Shown here: positions 11,001 to 22,429 of the stretch, in pieces
Numbering within the stretch: the first letter of the stretch is position 1
How the letters are laid out: each line of letters opens with the position of its first letter
Origin: Rhabditoides inermis
Lineage: Eukaryota; Nematoda; Chromadorea; Rhabditida; Rhabditidae
Assembly (NCBI GenBank): GCA_963966185.1
Contig: CAWZYM010000266.1
Coordinates: 124,001 to 188,000 of the forward strand
Length of the DNA stretch: 64,000 nt
Reading direction: 5' to 3'
Notes under the pieces: generated by a model
What the model saw: only the letters and a program-made list of their open reading frames with translations
The model's database searches: none
Told to the model about the DNA's origin: nothing
Program-made: the position numbers and the translations under genes

Positions 11001-11774
11001 TATGACGCTCTCGTCGTCGCTGTCAATCGTAGAGGGATCTACCCCGTCCAGCAGGCAGTCCAGCTCTTCCGGGGTGAGTGTGTCTTCGACTTGACGTTTC
11101 TCAGAGCAACTCTTGATTACAGCCTTGCCGTCCTCGCTCTCATCTGCCAAATCGTCGTTCTCAACGATGGCGTCGCCCTCGCTGCCGCACATCTCCCAGT
11201 CGCCATCCCACTCTGTAAATACGTGTCCCTTGTTCTGTTTGAAGATATATTGTAAATATGTTTTGCTCTCACTTGTTGTGCGTGAAGACAAGCGACGTCT
11301 GACTGGGTCAATCTCGCTCGGACCTGGCTCTGGGCTCGGGGAACGCGTGCGATCTACAGTTATAGGAAGTAAGGAGGTGGACGATTACTGTAGTGTACCG
11401 TGCATAAGCGACGGGTAGTGCGGGGAGAGAAGCGGGCTGGATGGATGATGCACAGGGGATGCTTGGAAATCGTCTACTTCATATTCCGTCACGCGCTCTT
11501 CCTTCTTCCTGATGTACGGTTGCTTCGCGAATCCATGGGGTTGTTTCCTGAGAAATAAATGTGTTGTGCTTCAGATGTTCATGATTGCATTCCCCACATG
11601 AATTCCTTTCAGCTATATTCGTGATTAGTTTGTGTTTTTCCTGTTTCATTTCCCCTCCAACCTCGAGGTACAGAACGTTTTCCCCTCGTTTCTCTTTCTC
11701 ATCTCCTGCGACGTCTTCTTCGCTCGCTTCGAAGCGGGGAAGTAGGAGTGGTCGTCTAACGGGTCAGCACTCAT
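8084..11774 (-). CDS. transposase-like protein with PHD-like zinc finger, probably frameshifted
   Basis: Eleven exons: 11662-11774, 11399-11547, 11353-11273, 10669-11212, 10431-10603, 10169-10360, 9153-10116, 8874-9093, 8638-8816, 8321-8596, 8084-8274. They give about 1026 aa. All junctions keep phase, but exon 7 needs one base removed near 10031-10070, where the frame passes from TNVQEVLTEWAQ to VLLFDCFEFRDVRKSG. Order along the protein: acidic N-third, VDGGGGVTKLTF (about 473), VFLGDHKSQ (about 548), a PHD-like segment SCDQCGRDCHFFC..YVCAVC (about 750-825), and LGLLSEQNIESLH near the end (about 981). The spaced D, D and E motifs recall DDE-type proteins annotated as uncharacterised in cnidarians and nematodes; the family is not named here. 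No terminal inverted repeats were found. It may be a decayed transposon or a domesticated gene. Confidence 0.6.
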
Positions 11775-12488
11775 CTCAAAGTCAACCAATTGCAATAAAA
11801 ACATTTATTTATGTCAGAAAATAAAATAACACACATTACAACTACCGTAACAATATTAATACATTTCAAAAAAATAAAAACTGAAAGTTGATGTTCGTAA
11901 CGGACGGAAAAAATAGAGAGACGAGAGAGCGGCAGACGACGAGACGCTCGCCGGGCTTTTATTTACCCGCCCGCCCGGTGTCAACAAAACACACCTCAAC
12001 AAAACATGCGAAACAAACTCAATTTGTAAAAAAGACCCCAAAACGATCTTTCTCACTAATGCACAACATAACACGACCGACCACAAAAATTGGCGCGAAA
12101 ATTGATTTTTTAAATAAATTTCGCAACGTGGAAAATTTATCAGAAAACGTCGAAAATGTGAACCTGCAAATTTTCTTAGTACATCAGTACATCAGCAAAA
12201 ACTACACATATGACGTCATGACTACATTACATGACTTTACGAGTACACCACATGACGTTCTTCCACCCACATACCTGCCCAAATAACGAATAAAGCTTGC
12301 ATACTAATGTAGTAGGCAAGCGAACGAGTTCCACTTTTTGTACGAAAGACATTATGGTGGAAATACAAAGATCAGATTTGCGTGGTGCATTCATTGCTCA
12401 CAGGCCCCCTCACGTACGCATGCCAACTTGACACTATAACAAACGCAAAATATTAGTGTAAAATTAATGCAGTAGATCACACTACCGA
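11775..12488. other. no gene; CATCAGTA-type repeat near 12179-12265
   Basis: This separates the transposase-like gene from the OAC gene. TAGTACATCAGTACATCAGC at about 12178 and the following TGACGTCATG are shared with 24636-24745, so this is a dispersed repeat. Nothing else is identified. Confidence 0.4.
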
Positions 12489-14267
12489 CTATAATTTGAA
12501 CCGCCTCGCCAGTCCTTCATACAGAGGTCGAACCTGAAAAAGGTAGCAATATATTTGCAATGGAAAGTTTTGACAGTGAGAAATATGAATGTGGAGGGAG
12601 GGAAATGAGATACTAGCCTTGTTGAGTCCTCTGGGGGACAAGTGCATCTCCGTGTCAAAATACATGATGTTGTTGTCGAGATTGAACGGATAGAAGTGGC
12701 CTGTCGAATCCAGGAACACTGCCATCTCATCGTATACCTACAACACTCTTTCTCACACACTCTCTCTATTTCTTGCTTACTTCGCACTTCTTACACGTTT
12801 TCTCCAGTTCCTGCACTCTCAGTCTAGCGAACTTTTCGTCGAATATTGTGAGTCGGTCCTGCAAGCAAAGCTTTATTTGTGTTTGCATGCGAAGTTTTTT
12901 TTTCATTTTTCTCACCCCGTACTCCTTGAGTGTGTGGTTTGTCTTCAGCCAGTTGTTTGCAACAGCAGCAGAATAGAGGACAAGAGCCGGCATAGCATTC
13001 AGAATGTACACTTTCTTTGCGCGCTCCTCGAAATACGCCAGCTGCAATTGCTCAGTGTCATTGTGTCATAGCAATTGACCGCAACGCGTCTCTCCTTGCG
13101 ACGCGGCTTGCTTCACTCACTCACCTCTCCTTTCATGAACTTGAATATTTCATCCTCTTCGATCGGAATCGTCTCGTTCATAGCTTGTTTGGCTTTGTTC
13201 AACCTACAGACGTACTATTATCAACTCGCGTCTCCCCTCTCACCTATCAATTATGAACAGTACATCAGGCTTGAAGTAATCTACAATCTTTCTGTGCCAG
13301 TCGTTTCCGCAAGACTTTGCGAGTGCCTCGCAACCTTAAAAAGTCATTCTAACGAGATAAGAGACCCAGTCCAAACCAGCCTGGAAGTAGACATTGAAGT
13401 CTGAAGCGATGTCCTTGAATGTATCGAGTACAGTACCGGCTAAACACAAGTAGAGTGAAACTACGTTGCTCACTATATATATACCGTGATTTCCTGCGTA
13501 GCTGTTTCCAATAACCAGAACAGTGTGCTTTCCCTTCTGCTTCTAAAACAGACAGTTTTTGCCAGTATCTACAAACAAACATAAACGAAAAAAGTAGAAG
13601 ATCGATATAAAAAGTAGAATAACAGTAGAACATATTAGCAAGATACACAACATAATTCTTCTCCCACCCTGCAGTACCTGTTCAGCACATTGCTACAAAT
13701 GCTAAATGTCGCGGACAGAGAATAACCACAACTCATAGGAAAGCGAAAGTATATGTTTCGCAGATATCTACAATCAAACCCGATAATCGAGAAGGTCACT
13801 AGTTCAGATATTACTAGATTACTACGTTACCGGACAATTGCTTTAAGTTAAAAAAAATAGTTGAAAATGATAGTGAAATTGATAGACGTAATTCAAAGAA
13901 ACCAAGAAACAAGCTGCAACGCACAGGCATGACACACAGTCCGAACGGCGGTTGTTTGCTGTCCCCAGGAATGACACTGGTGTAGTTGCAGAACGAATAG
14001 CGATAGTTTCTGCCCGTATCGTGTGCTGCCTCCTCGTAGTTGATACGAATCGCCTCCTCTAAAAGGGGCGGGGCTAGCGTGGGCGGAGTCTCGGTCACAC
14101 ACACCGATGGTCATGTCGACCTTTGCCCTCTGCGCTTCTGCGAACTGGGTGATTGATTCGTGGCCTTGTAGGATTAACACACATCCCATGAACAGAACAC
14201 CCAGTAGGGCGAAAATGGATGGCTTGCTCCGCTGAAACAGAATCCTATCTTTCCCTCTCTCCCTCTC

Positions 14268-14322
<55 letters not shown>

Positions 14323-15352
14323 ATCTTTCTCTCCCTCTGTGTAACTCGGTAAGTTAAAGGCTTCGCAAAGCAAACACGAAGTTATTGTTTCAGTTTGAAG
14401 CGTGTGACGACCACTTGAAAACGTACCGTCAGGTATTTGGTCTCGAAGCAGTGATACATGAATACGGCAATCATAGTGGATGTGGCAATTCCGATGAGAT
14501 ACGCTGAATGATTACTATCATCATTCCTTCCTCATCTTTTTCCCTCTTTCATCGCACACTCACAATAGACATGCTTGTTCTCGTCTAGGTTCACATATAC
14601 ATACACTGGCCAGTGGAAAAGATAGAGGGCATAGGAGATGTTGCCAACGTAGTACTGAAAGTCAATGCTCATTTTGCAATGCTAGCAAGAGTTTACCATG
14701 AAATCATTGGCGAGTATGGAGTTCTGCTTGAAATGACCGAGAGTGATGAGAACACCTGTGAGGAAAGTAGCCTGCACCCTGCAAGAGAGAAAGAGATATT
14801 AGAGAATGAGAGAGAGAGGGGAGAGAGAGAGAGACCTGTAGTTGTGCACTTCCATCGGCCAATAGGTAAACGAGCATGCGAGCATGAAGATGATACCTGT
14901 ACGGTTATACATTGTGAGTGTGATCTACTGCAGGTACCGTAGTTGACGCAGTCGATGACTGTGTGCAGCAGTGTAGTGCTCTCGTCGGTGCCCGGAACAC
15001 AGTCGCCCGCTTCTCTCTCTGAAAAGCAAACTGGGTTCAGACAGCCGAAAAGAAATCGAATCGTAAAAACGAATGTTTCGCCTAATTTTAGAACGTGGAA
15101 TTTAAACAGGCTCATGATGCATCTTTAAAATGAGAGGATCGATTGTCGACGTACCGGTGTCGCTTAGCCCGTCTCCTGCTTTTCTATTCTGGATGAGGGG
15201 CACTTTGTCATAGTGCGCTCCCTTCTCCACTCGGCCCGGAAGGGAAAGAGAGACCTCCTCGTTGGTGAGCAGGAAAGAGAGCGTGCCACACATGAACTGC
15301 CAAATGCGACAGAACACCTGCAACCTTCCCTCTCCTTCTCCATTTCTCCTTC

Positions 15353-15410
<58 letters not shown>

Positions 15411-15654
15411 CCTCTCCTTCGCTCTTCTTCCATCTTCGTCTCTCTCCCTCCCTCTCCTTCTTTCTCTCTCTCCCTCTCCTTCGCTCTTCCTCCCTCTTCG
15501 TCTTTCCATCTCCCTCTCCCTCTCTCTGTCTCACATTGTTGAATGCTGTCTCCTGTTTGACGATGAGGGAAGCAGTGAGTGAAACGGCAGCGACAGCCGA
15601 GAAGAAGAGACGAGCGTTAGAGAATAGATGAGTCTAAAATGCGTCCAGGATGAT

Positions 15655-15701
<47 letters not shown>

Positions 15702-15937
15702 ACCTGCAGTAGGAAGAGGACAGGTACAATGAGATAGAACTGCATTTCGACGCACAGAGACCAGGTGTGCGTGAACAGATCGACTGCGTTTGACAGCTGG
15801 AACAGAGGAAGGAACATGCCAGGTTCGAAAAGTAACAACACACAAGCTGTTCGTAGTCTTGCGCCGCGTCTTCTCCTTTGATGTTAGTTGTGAGGGTCAA
15901 TGCCTTCCAGGCACTCCTAAACAGTCTCCCTCCCAGC

Positions 15938-15972
<35 letters not shown>

Positions 15973-16433
15973 TTGATGTTGGAAACTGTGAATCTCTCTG
16001 GGAAGACGAATAATAGTGCAAGCAGAATGACAAATATCGCAAGTAGATATAGCGGCAGTATGCGCTTGGCACGTCGGTAGTAGAAGGTCTACAATCATTG
16101 CATGAGACACGCGAGAGAACCAGCCGTTCACTTTGAATGTCGACACTCCGAGACTGTCGAACCGTTTCAGTATCATCGCGATCAGATACCCAGAGATTAC
16201 AAAGAACCTGAACATGAAACGTGTCGTATGTCGTATGTTTTGACTTGTACTCACATGTCGACTCCGATGTATCCATTAGGGAAGTATTGTGGGAAGAAGT
16301 GGAATAGAAGGACGAGAACGATCGCCCATCCACGAATGCCCTGGATGTCACGCCGTTTCGCATCTGAGAATGCATATATGATAACACGCAACACACAACA
16401 TTCACACAACTCACGTCGTTGCCGCGCTGTCAT
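12489..16433 (-). CDS. OAC-type O-acyltransferase: acyltransferase-3 membrane domain plus SGNH domain
   Basis: Twenty-three exons in continuous phase from ATG 16433 to the stop at 12489 give 683 aa. Early exons are 16415-16433, 16255-16363, 16132-16207, 15973-16088, 15844-15916, 15704-15796, 15535-15633, 15155-15317 and 14938-15018; the last are 12614-region and 12489-12533. The N-terminus reads RRDIQGIRGWAIVLVLLFHF then PNGYIGVDMFFVISGYL, the acyltransferase-3 signature with His28. Later comes VDLFTHTWSLCVEMQFYLIV and about ten hydrophobic segments. The C-terminal part has VLVIGNSYAGNH (Ser478) and DTEMHLSPRG (Asp657, His661), fitting an SGNH hydrolase-like domain. Family members acylate carbohydrates or other acceptors across membranes; the substrate here is unknown. 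Exon 22 appears to end at 12618 before a GC donor. Several introns begin with GA/CT tracts. Confidence 0.88.
14279..14314. repeat. (TC)n microsatellite in OAC intron 13
   Basis: Pure dinucleotide tract preceded by a C-run at about 14268-14278. Confidence 0.9.
15360..15530. repeat. TC-rich microsatellite in OAC intron 7
   Basis: (TC)n at 15360-15403 grades into imperfect TC/TTC repeats that reach the splice donor at 15534. Confidence 0.85.
15656..15700. repeat. (AG)n microsatellite abutting the donor of OAC exon 6
   Basis: On the gene strand the donor GTGATC at 15703 passes directly into (TC)n. Confidence 0.9.
15941..15970. repeat. (TC)n microsatellite abutting the donor of OAC exon 4
   Basis: On the gene strand GTAAGAGAGAGA starts at 15972; the tract fills most of the short intron. 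Confidence 0.9.
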
Positions 16434-17050
16434 TGAGGGCGGCGCGCAGCGCCGCCCGTTTGTCTTGATCTTTGACGCGCGCAGCGCGTCACCCCCAAGG
16501 CATACTCAATTTCCTCTATCCCAATACGATATGTTCCATAGTATGTGTTTTTTTGTTAGAATATCATTTGACAAGACTTATGAGTATGATACAAGAAAAA
16601 AATATCGGTTGCGGCTTCCAAAATATCCAAAACAACTTTTCGCTCATTCTGCCACTAAACGTGTTTACGACGACGACGACGACGACGGTGTGCATCACGT
16701 AAGCCCCGCCCACTGCACTCTGCGCTCATTGGTCGGTGGGCCCACTGTCAGTGCAATCTGATTGGCCGAACGCTTATGCCCCGCCTTTCGCTCAGCCACT
16801 CACATCCCGGCCTCTTGGCTCTCTCACGAGCGTACGCTCTCTGCGCGCTCTCTCTTCTTCCAGCCGAGCATGCCCCGCTTTTCGATCAGCCACTCTCTTT
16901 CTCTCTCTGACCTCTGATTCTCTCACTTGCGCACGCTCTCTGCGTGATCTCTCTTTTTCGTGCGATTAGAGACTAGAGCCAGAATGGGCAGCCGGCCTGA
17001 AATCAAATCGATCGATCGGTGAGGAGAGGGCGAGTGAGAGCGCTCGGCAG
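16434..17050. promoter_or_regulatory. likely promoter region of the OAC gene
   Basis: Upstream of ATG 16433 lie CCCCGCCC-type GC boxes, several ATTGG/CCAAT motifs around 16728-16770 and a CATCACGTAA element (bZIP-like) near 16692. A short GAC repeat occurs at about 16670-16687. Function is inferred from motif density and position only. No exon was recognised. Confidence 0.35.
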
Positions 17051-17339
17051 TTAAAGAACGTGCGAATAGGGGAGGAGCAGAGCAGTGCGGGTGAGGCTGC
17101 TTTGATCTCTGTGCCACAACTTCTCAATTCTAACAGTAATACTGCCATTAACATAAATATTAAGAAAGATCAGTTTAACGCACTCGGCTCTGCAATTACA
17201 ATTTATGACCGAGGTTTCAGTGGCTTAGAATCTAATGAAGTCTGTTTTATATGATACGTATGTGCATATACATAGATACATAGATTCCAAAAGCAACACT
17301 CGAATTCATTTGCAAACTTCGCAAAACATTCGCAAAACA

Positions 17340-17510
17340 AGGCAGATATGAAGATCGAACGCGCCTGGTTAGTACCAGTACGCCCTTACCCTACCACTTG
17401 AGCTATTCCACATCATGATGAAACTTCTTTGAGAATATGGGGTGGCTAGCGCAGTGGATGTGCGCGCATCATGCTGAAGGTCCCAAGTTCAATCCTCTCG
17501 GCGGCCAATG
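17340..17510. repeat. pair of tRNA-like sequences in opposite orientation
   Basis: 17345-17406 on minus has an A-box-like TAGCTCAAGTGGTAGG and B-box-like GCGTTCGATCTTC. 17439-17508 on plus has TAGCGCAGTGGATG, CATCATGCTGAAGGTC and AAGTTCAATCC, closely resembling an elongator tRNA-Met body with anticodon CAT. Acceptor stems do not pair well, so tRNA-derived repeats or pseudogenes are more likely than active genes. Confidence 0.55.
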
Positions 17511-18189
17511 ATGTACCGCTAGTCACGGTGGAGTGACGACCACCTTCACAACTTTCGTCAGCCTCTAGTCAGAAGTCTGTGTCGTCATCTGATCCAAATT
17601 CATTGCATCAATCGATGGACCCCATGTAAGCAGCTAGCGATTTGTACTCGAGAGCCTTAGGTCAGTCCTCTTATTGGCAAGGTCGACGGTTGTATGTATA
17701 ACTTGAAACTGCTGATAAACAAACTTTAAACGGTACATGCACTCGCGATATTACATGATAACTAGTGAAGAATGGCTAGTTTACTCGTAGTAGAATTTTA
17801 TTTCGACTAGCTAGTAACTTGCTAGGTAATGGAACTGCTTAGAAGGGAAGAAGATAGAAATTTGTAACGTGTGTAGCGCGCGTCAATGAGCGACCGGCAG
17901 ACGCGTGAGCGATTCGACCAAGCTATTTCGAAGGTTTCTAATTTAGATACATTCGTGTATAACACAACATTGTTCGGCAATACATGATCTATCAGTTTCA
18001 AAAAAAGCCGGAATCACAGAAACTATTTTATAATTTCAAACCAGTGAATATCACTATGTAGTATTGTTGTAAAAGTTATTTGTATTTTCAATCATGACAT
18101 TCTGACTAGTGAGTTTGTAATATGTAAATTTTATTTTCGTAATTCACAAATGTGAAAAAATTTCTTCGAAATTTGAGAAAAGGACATCC
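17511..18189. other. no gene; scattered CTAGTA-type repeat motifs
   Basis: AT-rich sequence with fragments such as ACTAGCTAGTAACTTGCTAG that recur near 19170 and 20811-20925. Confidence 0.35.
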
Positions 18190-18566
18190 ATTCTCTTTCG
18201 AAAAGTACGTAAGTAAAGAGAAGAGGTTTGTCTGGATCTGATTCAACAAAAGCACATGCATAAAATCTCTTTGCAGCTGACTAAAATATCAAAACAAACC
18301 TGCTCTTTCGAATTTATGAAATTAGAACATAAATATTGTGCATTATAATAATTTATTTATAGTGAATTATAATGAAAATTTGGCCTATTTCACAGTCACC
18401 TTACATTATATATTTTTAATGTTAAAAACACATTTTAGAGTGATTCGAAAGAGCAGGTTTGTTTTGATATTTTAGTCAGCTGCAAAGAGATTTTATGCAT
18501 GTGCTTTTGTTGAATCAGATCCAGACAAACCTCTTCTCTTTACTTACGTACTTTTCGAAAGAGAAT
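18190..18566. mobile_element. 377-bp foldback MITE with about 123-bp near-perfect arms
   Basis: 18190-18312 (starting ATTCTCTTTCGAAAAGTACG) and 18444-18566 are almost exact inverted copies. They surround about 130 bp of AT-rich spacer. Near-identity of the arms implies recent activity or conversion. No clear target duplication was seen. Confidence 0.8.
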
Positions 18567-19100
18567 GTCTGTTGGTTTGGGAAGAGCACTAGGCGACTTT
18601 CACAGAACGAGGTGGGTGTCTGCACAAACTGACGCTTACGTCCTTATGAATCTGTATCGAACGTCCACGTCGAAATTTGAACAAGTTCGAAGAGACGAAT
18701 TCGAAGCCAAAGGGTAATCCTGTAATCCTCTATGCAATACGAATCTAATCAAGATGCTAGATCTCACATTCATTATGCAATAAAATGGGTATAAACAACT
18801 TGAGTTCATGCATCGGCAATTAATATTGCGAATTGCGAACGAATGAACTAAACACCAAAACAACGCATGTCAGAGAATGGCGAAATCTACCTATCTGAAC
18901 CAGTTTAGAGTAATCCTTGTAATCCTATATGATTTGGGGTAGTTTCGCTAGAACCTAGAACGAATAAATTGCATGTTGCAATGACTTTTTATCTGAAGTT
19001 ATGTGCGGGCGACTCGTAGAGGGTCGCATGAGATAAGTTGCATACGACACACCTAGATTTTCTCTCCGTTGCACTTCGAGAAAACTCAAGTTTTCAACTC
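18567..19100. other. no gene seen
   Basis: Low-information AT-rich DNA with no exon-like segment supported by splice signals. Confidence 0.35.
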
Positions 19101-19102
19101 TA

Positions 19103-19155
19103 GACTACACCGAAGGGAAAGAACGGCGTAGAATCATCCCTAAAGATCGCAGTAA
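19103..19155 (+). repeat. about 50-bp direct repeat, left copy
   Basis: ACTACACCGAAGGGAAAGAA and CGGCGTAGAATCATCCCTAA recur, with small changes and an indel, at about 21889-21945 in the same orientation. The copies bound a 2.8-kb block. Confidence 0.65.
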
Positions 19156-19539
19156 AGATCGCAGTTTACTACTAGTAAACTAGTTCAAAAACTAGTAGGA
19201 AATTGTTGTTATTAAATGTATTTTTTCATTGTATGCATTTATCGTGATATCATAGCATGGGTGCTAATTCTCTCTTTCCGATTTTTTGTTGTTGTTGCCA
19301 ATCTAATCAGGTGAAATGCATCTCATCTCTTCCGTCGTCATCCTTCGTCATCCATCCTTCTTCAACCCTTCTTTTTTTCAAATTATATTCAAATTAAACT
19401 ATGTATTGATTCGTAATCATTTCCGATGTCTACTGATTCGCCATATCGTTCCATTATTCGCTTTCGCTTTGTTTACTTTCACCAAAACTATCTTGCTCCG
19501 AAATAATTGTTATCACTCAACTTTTGCACATGATTACAT

Positions 19540-20250
19540 GTGATCGGCGAGCTGGCAAGGACCCCGAACACGTCGCGCGTGTTCGCCCATGTGGCGCACG
19601 ACAAACGACATCAAGCAGGCGAAGTGAGGTGAGGAACTGATTGTATTGCACGCCGCTGACCCGCTTCAAAGATTCGATTCATATTAATTATGTTAAGTGA
19701 AAGCGGTAATAGCGCTAGTCTGTGAATGTATAGGTATTGTATTGTTACAGTTTTAGGTGACGTGCCGCGGTGTGGACATCGGCACGGCGCCCCGTGCTGT
19801 CCTCATCACTGAGCAAGGTGCACGGCCCGGATAGCTGCACAGCGCGCCTCACAGAGAGAGCGGCTGGCGCGCAGGCTGCCCCGCGAGTGAATGAGCGCGT
19901 AGCGATTTCAAGCGAGAAATTGTCGCGCTCAACCGCTTGCTGGCAAATTCACAAAAGAGCAGAGCGTCGCGTGTATGCGGCGCGGTCGTGGGCCTGACCG
20001 CTCTCGACTGTGCAACTATCCGGACCGTGAGGGCGTGAGGTGAGAATTATGTACTATAGTGGCCGTGTGTGGCAGAGCGTCAGCTGTAGTTCTAACAACT
20101 TCTTACGTTCAGTTATGGTATTCAATCAAAGGAGGATGTCATTCACGATTTTGCAGAAGACAGATTGTGCTAACATTGTAATGTGTAGATAAAATAATCA
20201 GCTTGATCTCGATGTTTGCAGCTGTTTGACCCGGACGGCAGTGCTAACTA
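19540..20250 (+). other. GC-rich stretch with uncertain exon-like fragments
   Basis: Short plus-strand frames next to plausible splice signals occur at 19551-19628 (VIGELARTPNTSRVF type), 19755-19822 (VTCRGVDIGTAPRAVL) and 20221-20266 (LFDPDGSANYEAME, stop). They do not join into a recognisable protein, so they may be remnants of a decayed gene or element. Confidence 0.2.
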
Positions 20251-20356
20251 CGAGGCAATGGAGTAGCAGCCAGCAGACCAACGAGGGAGGCAGGATCGGA
20301 TAGTCTGAGGCGCACGCTAAGCTTCATCTCAGGTATATTTACACTTGTATCGTTGA

Positions 20357-20602
20357 ATGATGTTCAACGTATTTAAGGTCGTATGTGAACGCTGCGATCC
20401 TAATCATGATCGAGTGCTTCGTCTTTACTCTGAAGGCGGACGTCGTGCGCCAAATGCAGAAGAAATTCTGGAAGGTCCTCCAGGACAACCCATCCTATTC
20501 CGAGTTCCTTATATTTGTCCTCCAGCAACTCGTCTAGCAGCAGATGTTGTACGATGTTATGACTCTATTAGTATGAATTTTGTGATTGTCATATTCCTAT
20601 GA
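20357..20602 (+). CDS. orphan 81-aa ORF, unrecognised
   Basis: Starts MMFNVFKVVCERCDPNHDRV and ends at TGA 20602, with AATAAA at 20664-20669 about 60 bases later, as expected for a terminal exon. It has a CERC motif and a Pro/Gly-rich middle. No domain is recognised. It lies in a repeat block between 50-bp direct repeats, so it could belong to an element or be a 3' exon of the fragments to its left. Confidence 0.3.
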   Translation: MMFNVFKVVCERCDPNHDRVLRLYSEGGRRAPNAEEILEGPPGQPILFRVPYICPPATRLAADVVRCYDSISMNFVIVIFL

Positions 20603-20663
20603 AATGTTTTTAATATCCGTTTGAATGTTTTGAGTTGTTTACTTCTTGTAATTTGATGTTGAT

Positions 20664-20669
20664 AATAAA
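20664..20669 (+). terminator. poly(A) signal AATAAA
   Basis: Within GATAATAAATTTG, downstream of the orphan ORF stop. Confidence 0.35.
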
Positions 20670-20810
20670 TTTGTCCTTTAAAAAATCGTTATTCCAGTCC
20701 GATTTCATACAAATGACGCCATTTCATGCAAATTACGTATACAAATGACTATACCCAACCTTGTGCATATGATGCTAATATCTCATCCTACTATTTTTTT
20801 TCAACAAAAA

Positions 20811-20925
20811 AAACTACTAGTAAACTAGGCACTATCGTAACTAGCCGACTACTAAATTACCACCTCACTAGTAGGAAACTAGCTCGCTTCCTAGTAGTTT
20901 TTCGACTAGTTTCCTACTAGTCGTG
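20811..20925. repeat. CTAGTA-rich palindromic repeat
   Basis: Repeated ACTAGTA/TACTAGT motifs in both orientations, related to 17760-17835 and 19166-19203. Confidence 0.5.
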
Positions 20926-21049
20926 ATGGAGCCGAGCAGTAAATAGATGTGAGCGATGTAAATAACTGTGGTCGGTCTCGCACGATCTGTCCAGTGTGTC
21001 GTATTTCGTATTTGCCGTGATGAACCCGAGGCCAAAAGAGTTGCTCCAT

Positions 21050-21243
21050 GACCGCCTTTATGAAATCACGTTCGGGGAAACTGTTCCCATCCACGAAGAA
21101 CCACCTTTATGAAGGTACATGCGAGGAAAACTGATAAGGTCGATCAAAGACCACCTTTCTGTAGGCAAACTTGGGGAAACTGTTCCCGTCTATCAACGAG
21201 CTTTCCTGAAGGCACACACGTGGAAGCTGTTCCTGCCGACCAG
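21050..21243. repeat. minisatellite, about four diverged units near 50 bp
   Basis: Each unit has the form ACCACCTTTATGAAGG, then a variable part, then GGGGAAACTGTTCCC and a CGAxCAAxGA-type tail. Units are only roughly 70-80% alike by eye. Confidence 0.55.
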
Positions 21244-21888
21244 GTAGTGAACATCTACTTCGGAGCGAAGTGACGAAGACAAGCACAGGAGTGGACAAGT
21301 GCTCGCCCGCCGGCGCGGCTTGCCGCGGACTGTTCGACGCACGCTCTAGCAAAGACAAGCTCGCGCATCGTACTGACGATGCTGCATCAGTTCAGAGAAC
21401 AAAGATAGCTGTGCGGACAGAAAATTTTTGCCGGAAAAGGATCGACAAGTGTATTGGCGGACGCACCAGAAACGCACAAGAGGTACCGCTGGCAAGGGCG
21501 GCGCGAACAAAGTCGTCGGAGCAGCGGCTGCCGGAAGTAGTCCCGACGAACTAGTACCACTTTGCGCAATAGGAGCGAGAAAAGAGAAAAGTTATAGCAA
21601 TAGCTGTGACAACGGAACGACTGGTATGCGCGAGCGCCTGCAACATAAAGAGTGCTGGGTGCGAGAACGTCGTTGAAAACACGACGCGATGCGATGAGTT
21701 ATTGCTGCATTTGCTGCAATGGCGATACTGGTGCCGACCCAGTAAGAATACTAAGATGCAAAAGAGTCATAACACAGCTAAAAAGTGTATAAGCGATGAC
21801 AAAAAAAGGCTATGAACTGTAGGCGCCACCGGCCGAAAAATTCGAAACGATCAAACGGCTCGTGCGACCACTAATACCGGAACTAGTC

Positions 21889-21945
21889 TACTACACCGAA
21901 AAAAGAGAACAGAACGGCGTAGAATCATTCCTAAAGATCGCGGGA
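21889..21945 (+). repeat. about 50-bp direct repeat, right copy
   Basis: CTACACCGAAAAAAGAGAAC and CGGCGTAGAATCATTCCTAA match 19103-19155 in the same orientation. Confidence 0.65.
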
Positions 21946-22429
21946 GTGGTGGGGTAGATAGATCAGGGGCGCAGATATGCTACTGTCCCGATCACAAGCT
22001 TTGACCATTCGGCCGTGACGACCCGGCCCGGGACGTGACATAGCGTGACATTGATTATATATCGTTATCTGATCAAACTAAAAATAAACCAAGAACACCA
22101 TCGAATTCAGCATGCATGATTTTCCCGGAAAGCATATATAAATCTCATTTTCATGATTTAAATTGACACCCGGGTGCCCATGTGAGAAACACGGTTCAGC
22201 ATGAAAAGAAGCCGCTGTGATGGAAGTCAGATTGAGTATAGATAAACGAACTTTCGGATTTATACATATCTATATGTTGTTGATCTATATACAAAAAGTT
22301 ACAGTAAATATTATTTCACTCGTCGAGAAATTTCGATGCAAAATGGCTGTTTCAAATTGACATCATTTGATCTAAACGCTTTTCAAAGGCTCAATGACGC
22401 CCGATCGAAATGGGAACTGCACCACTGAA

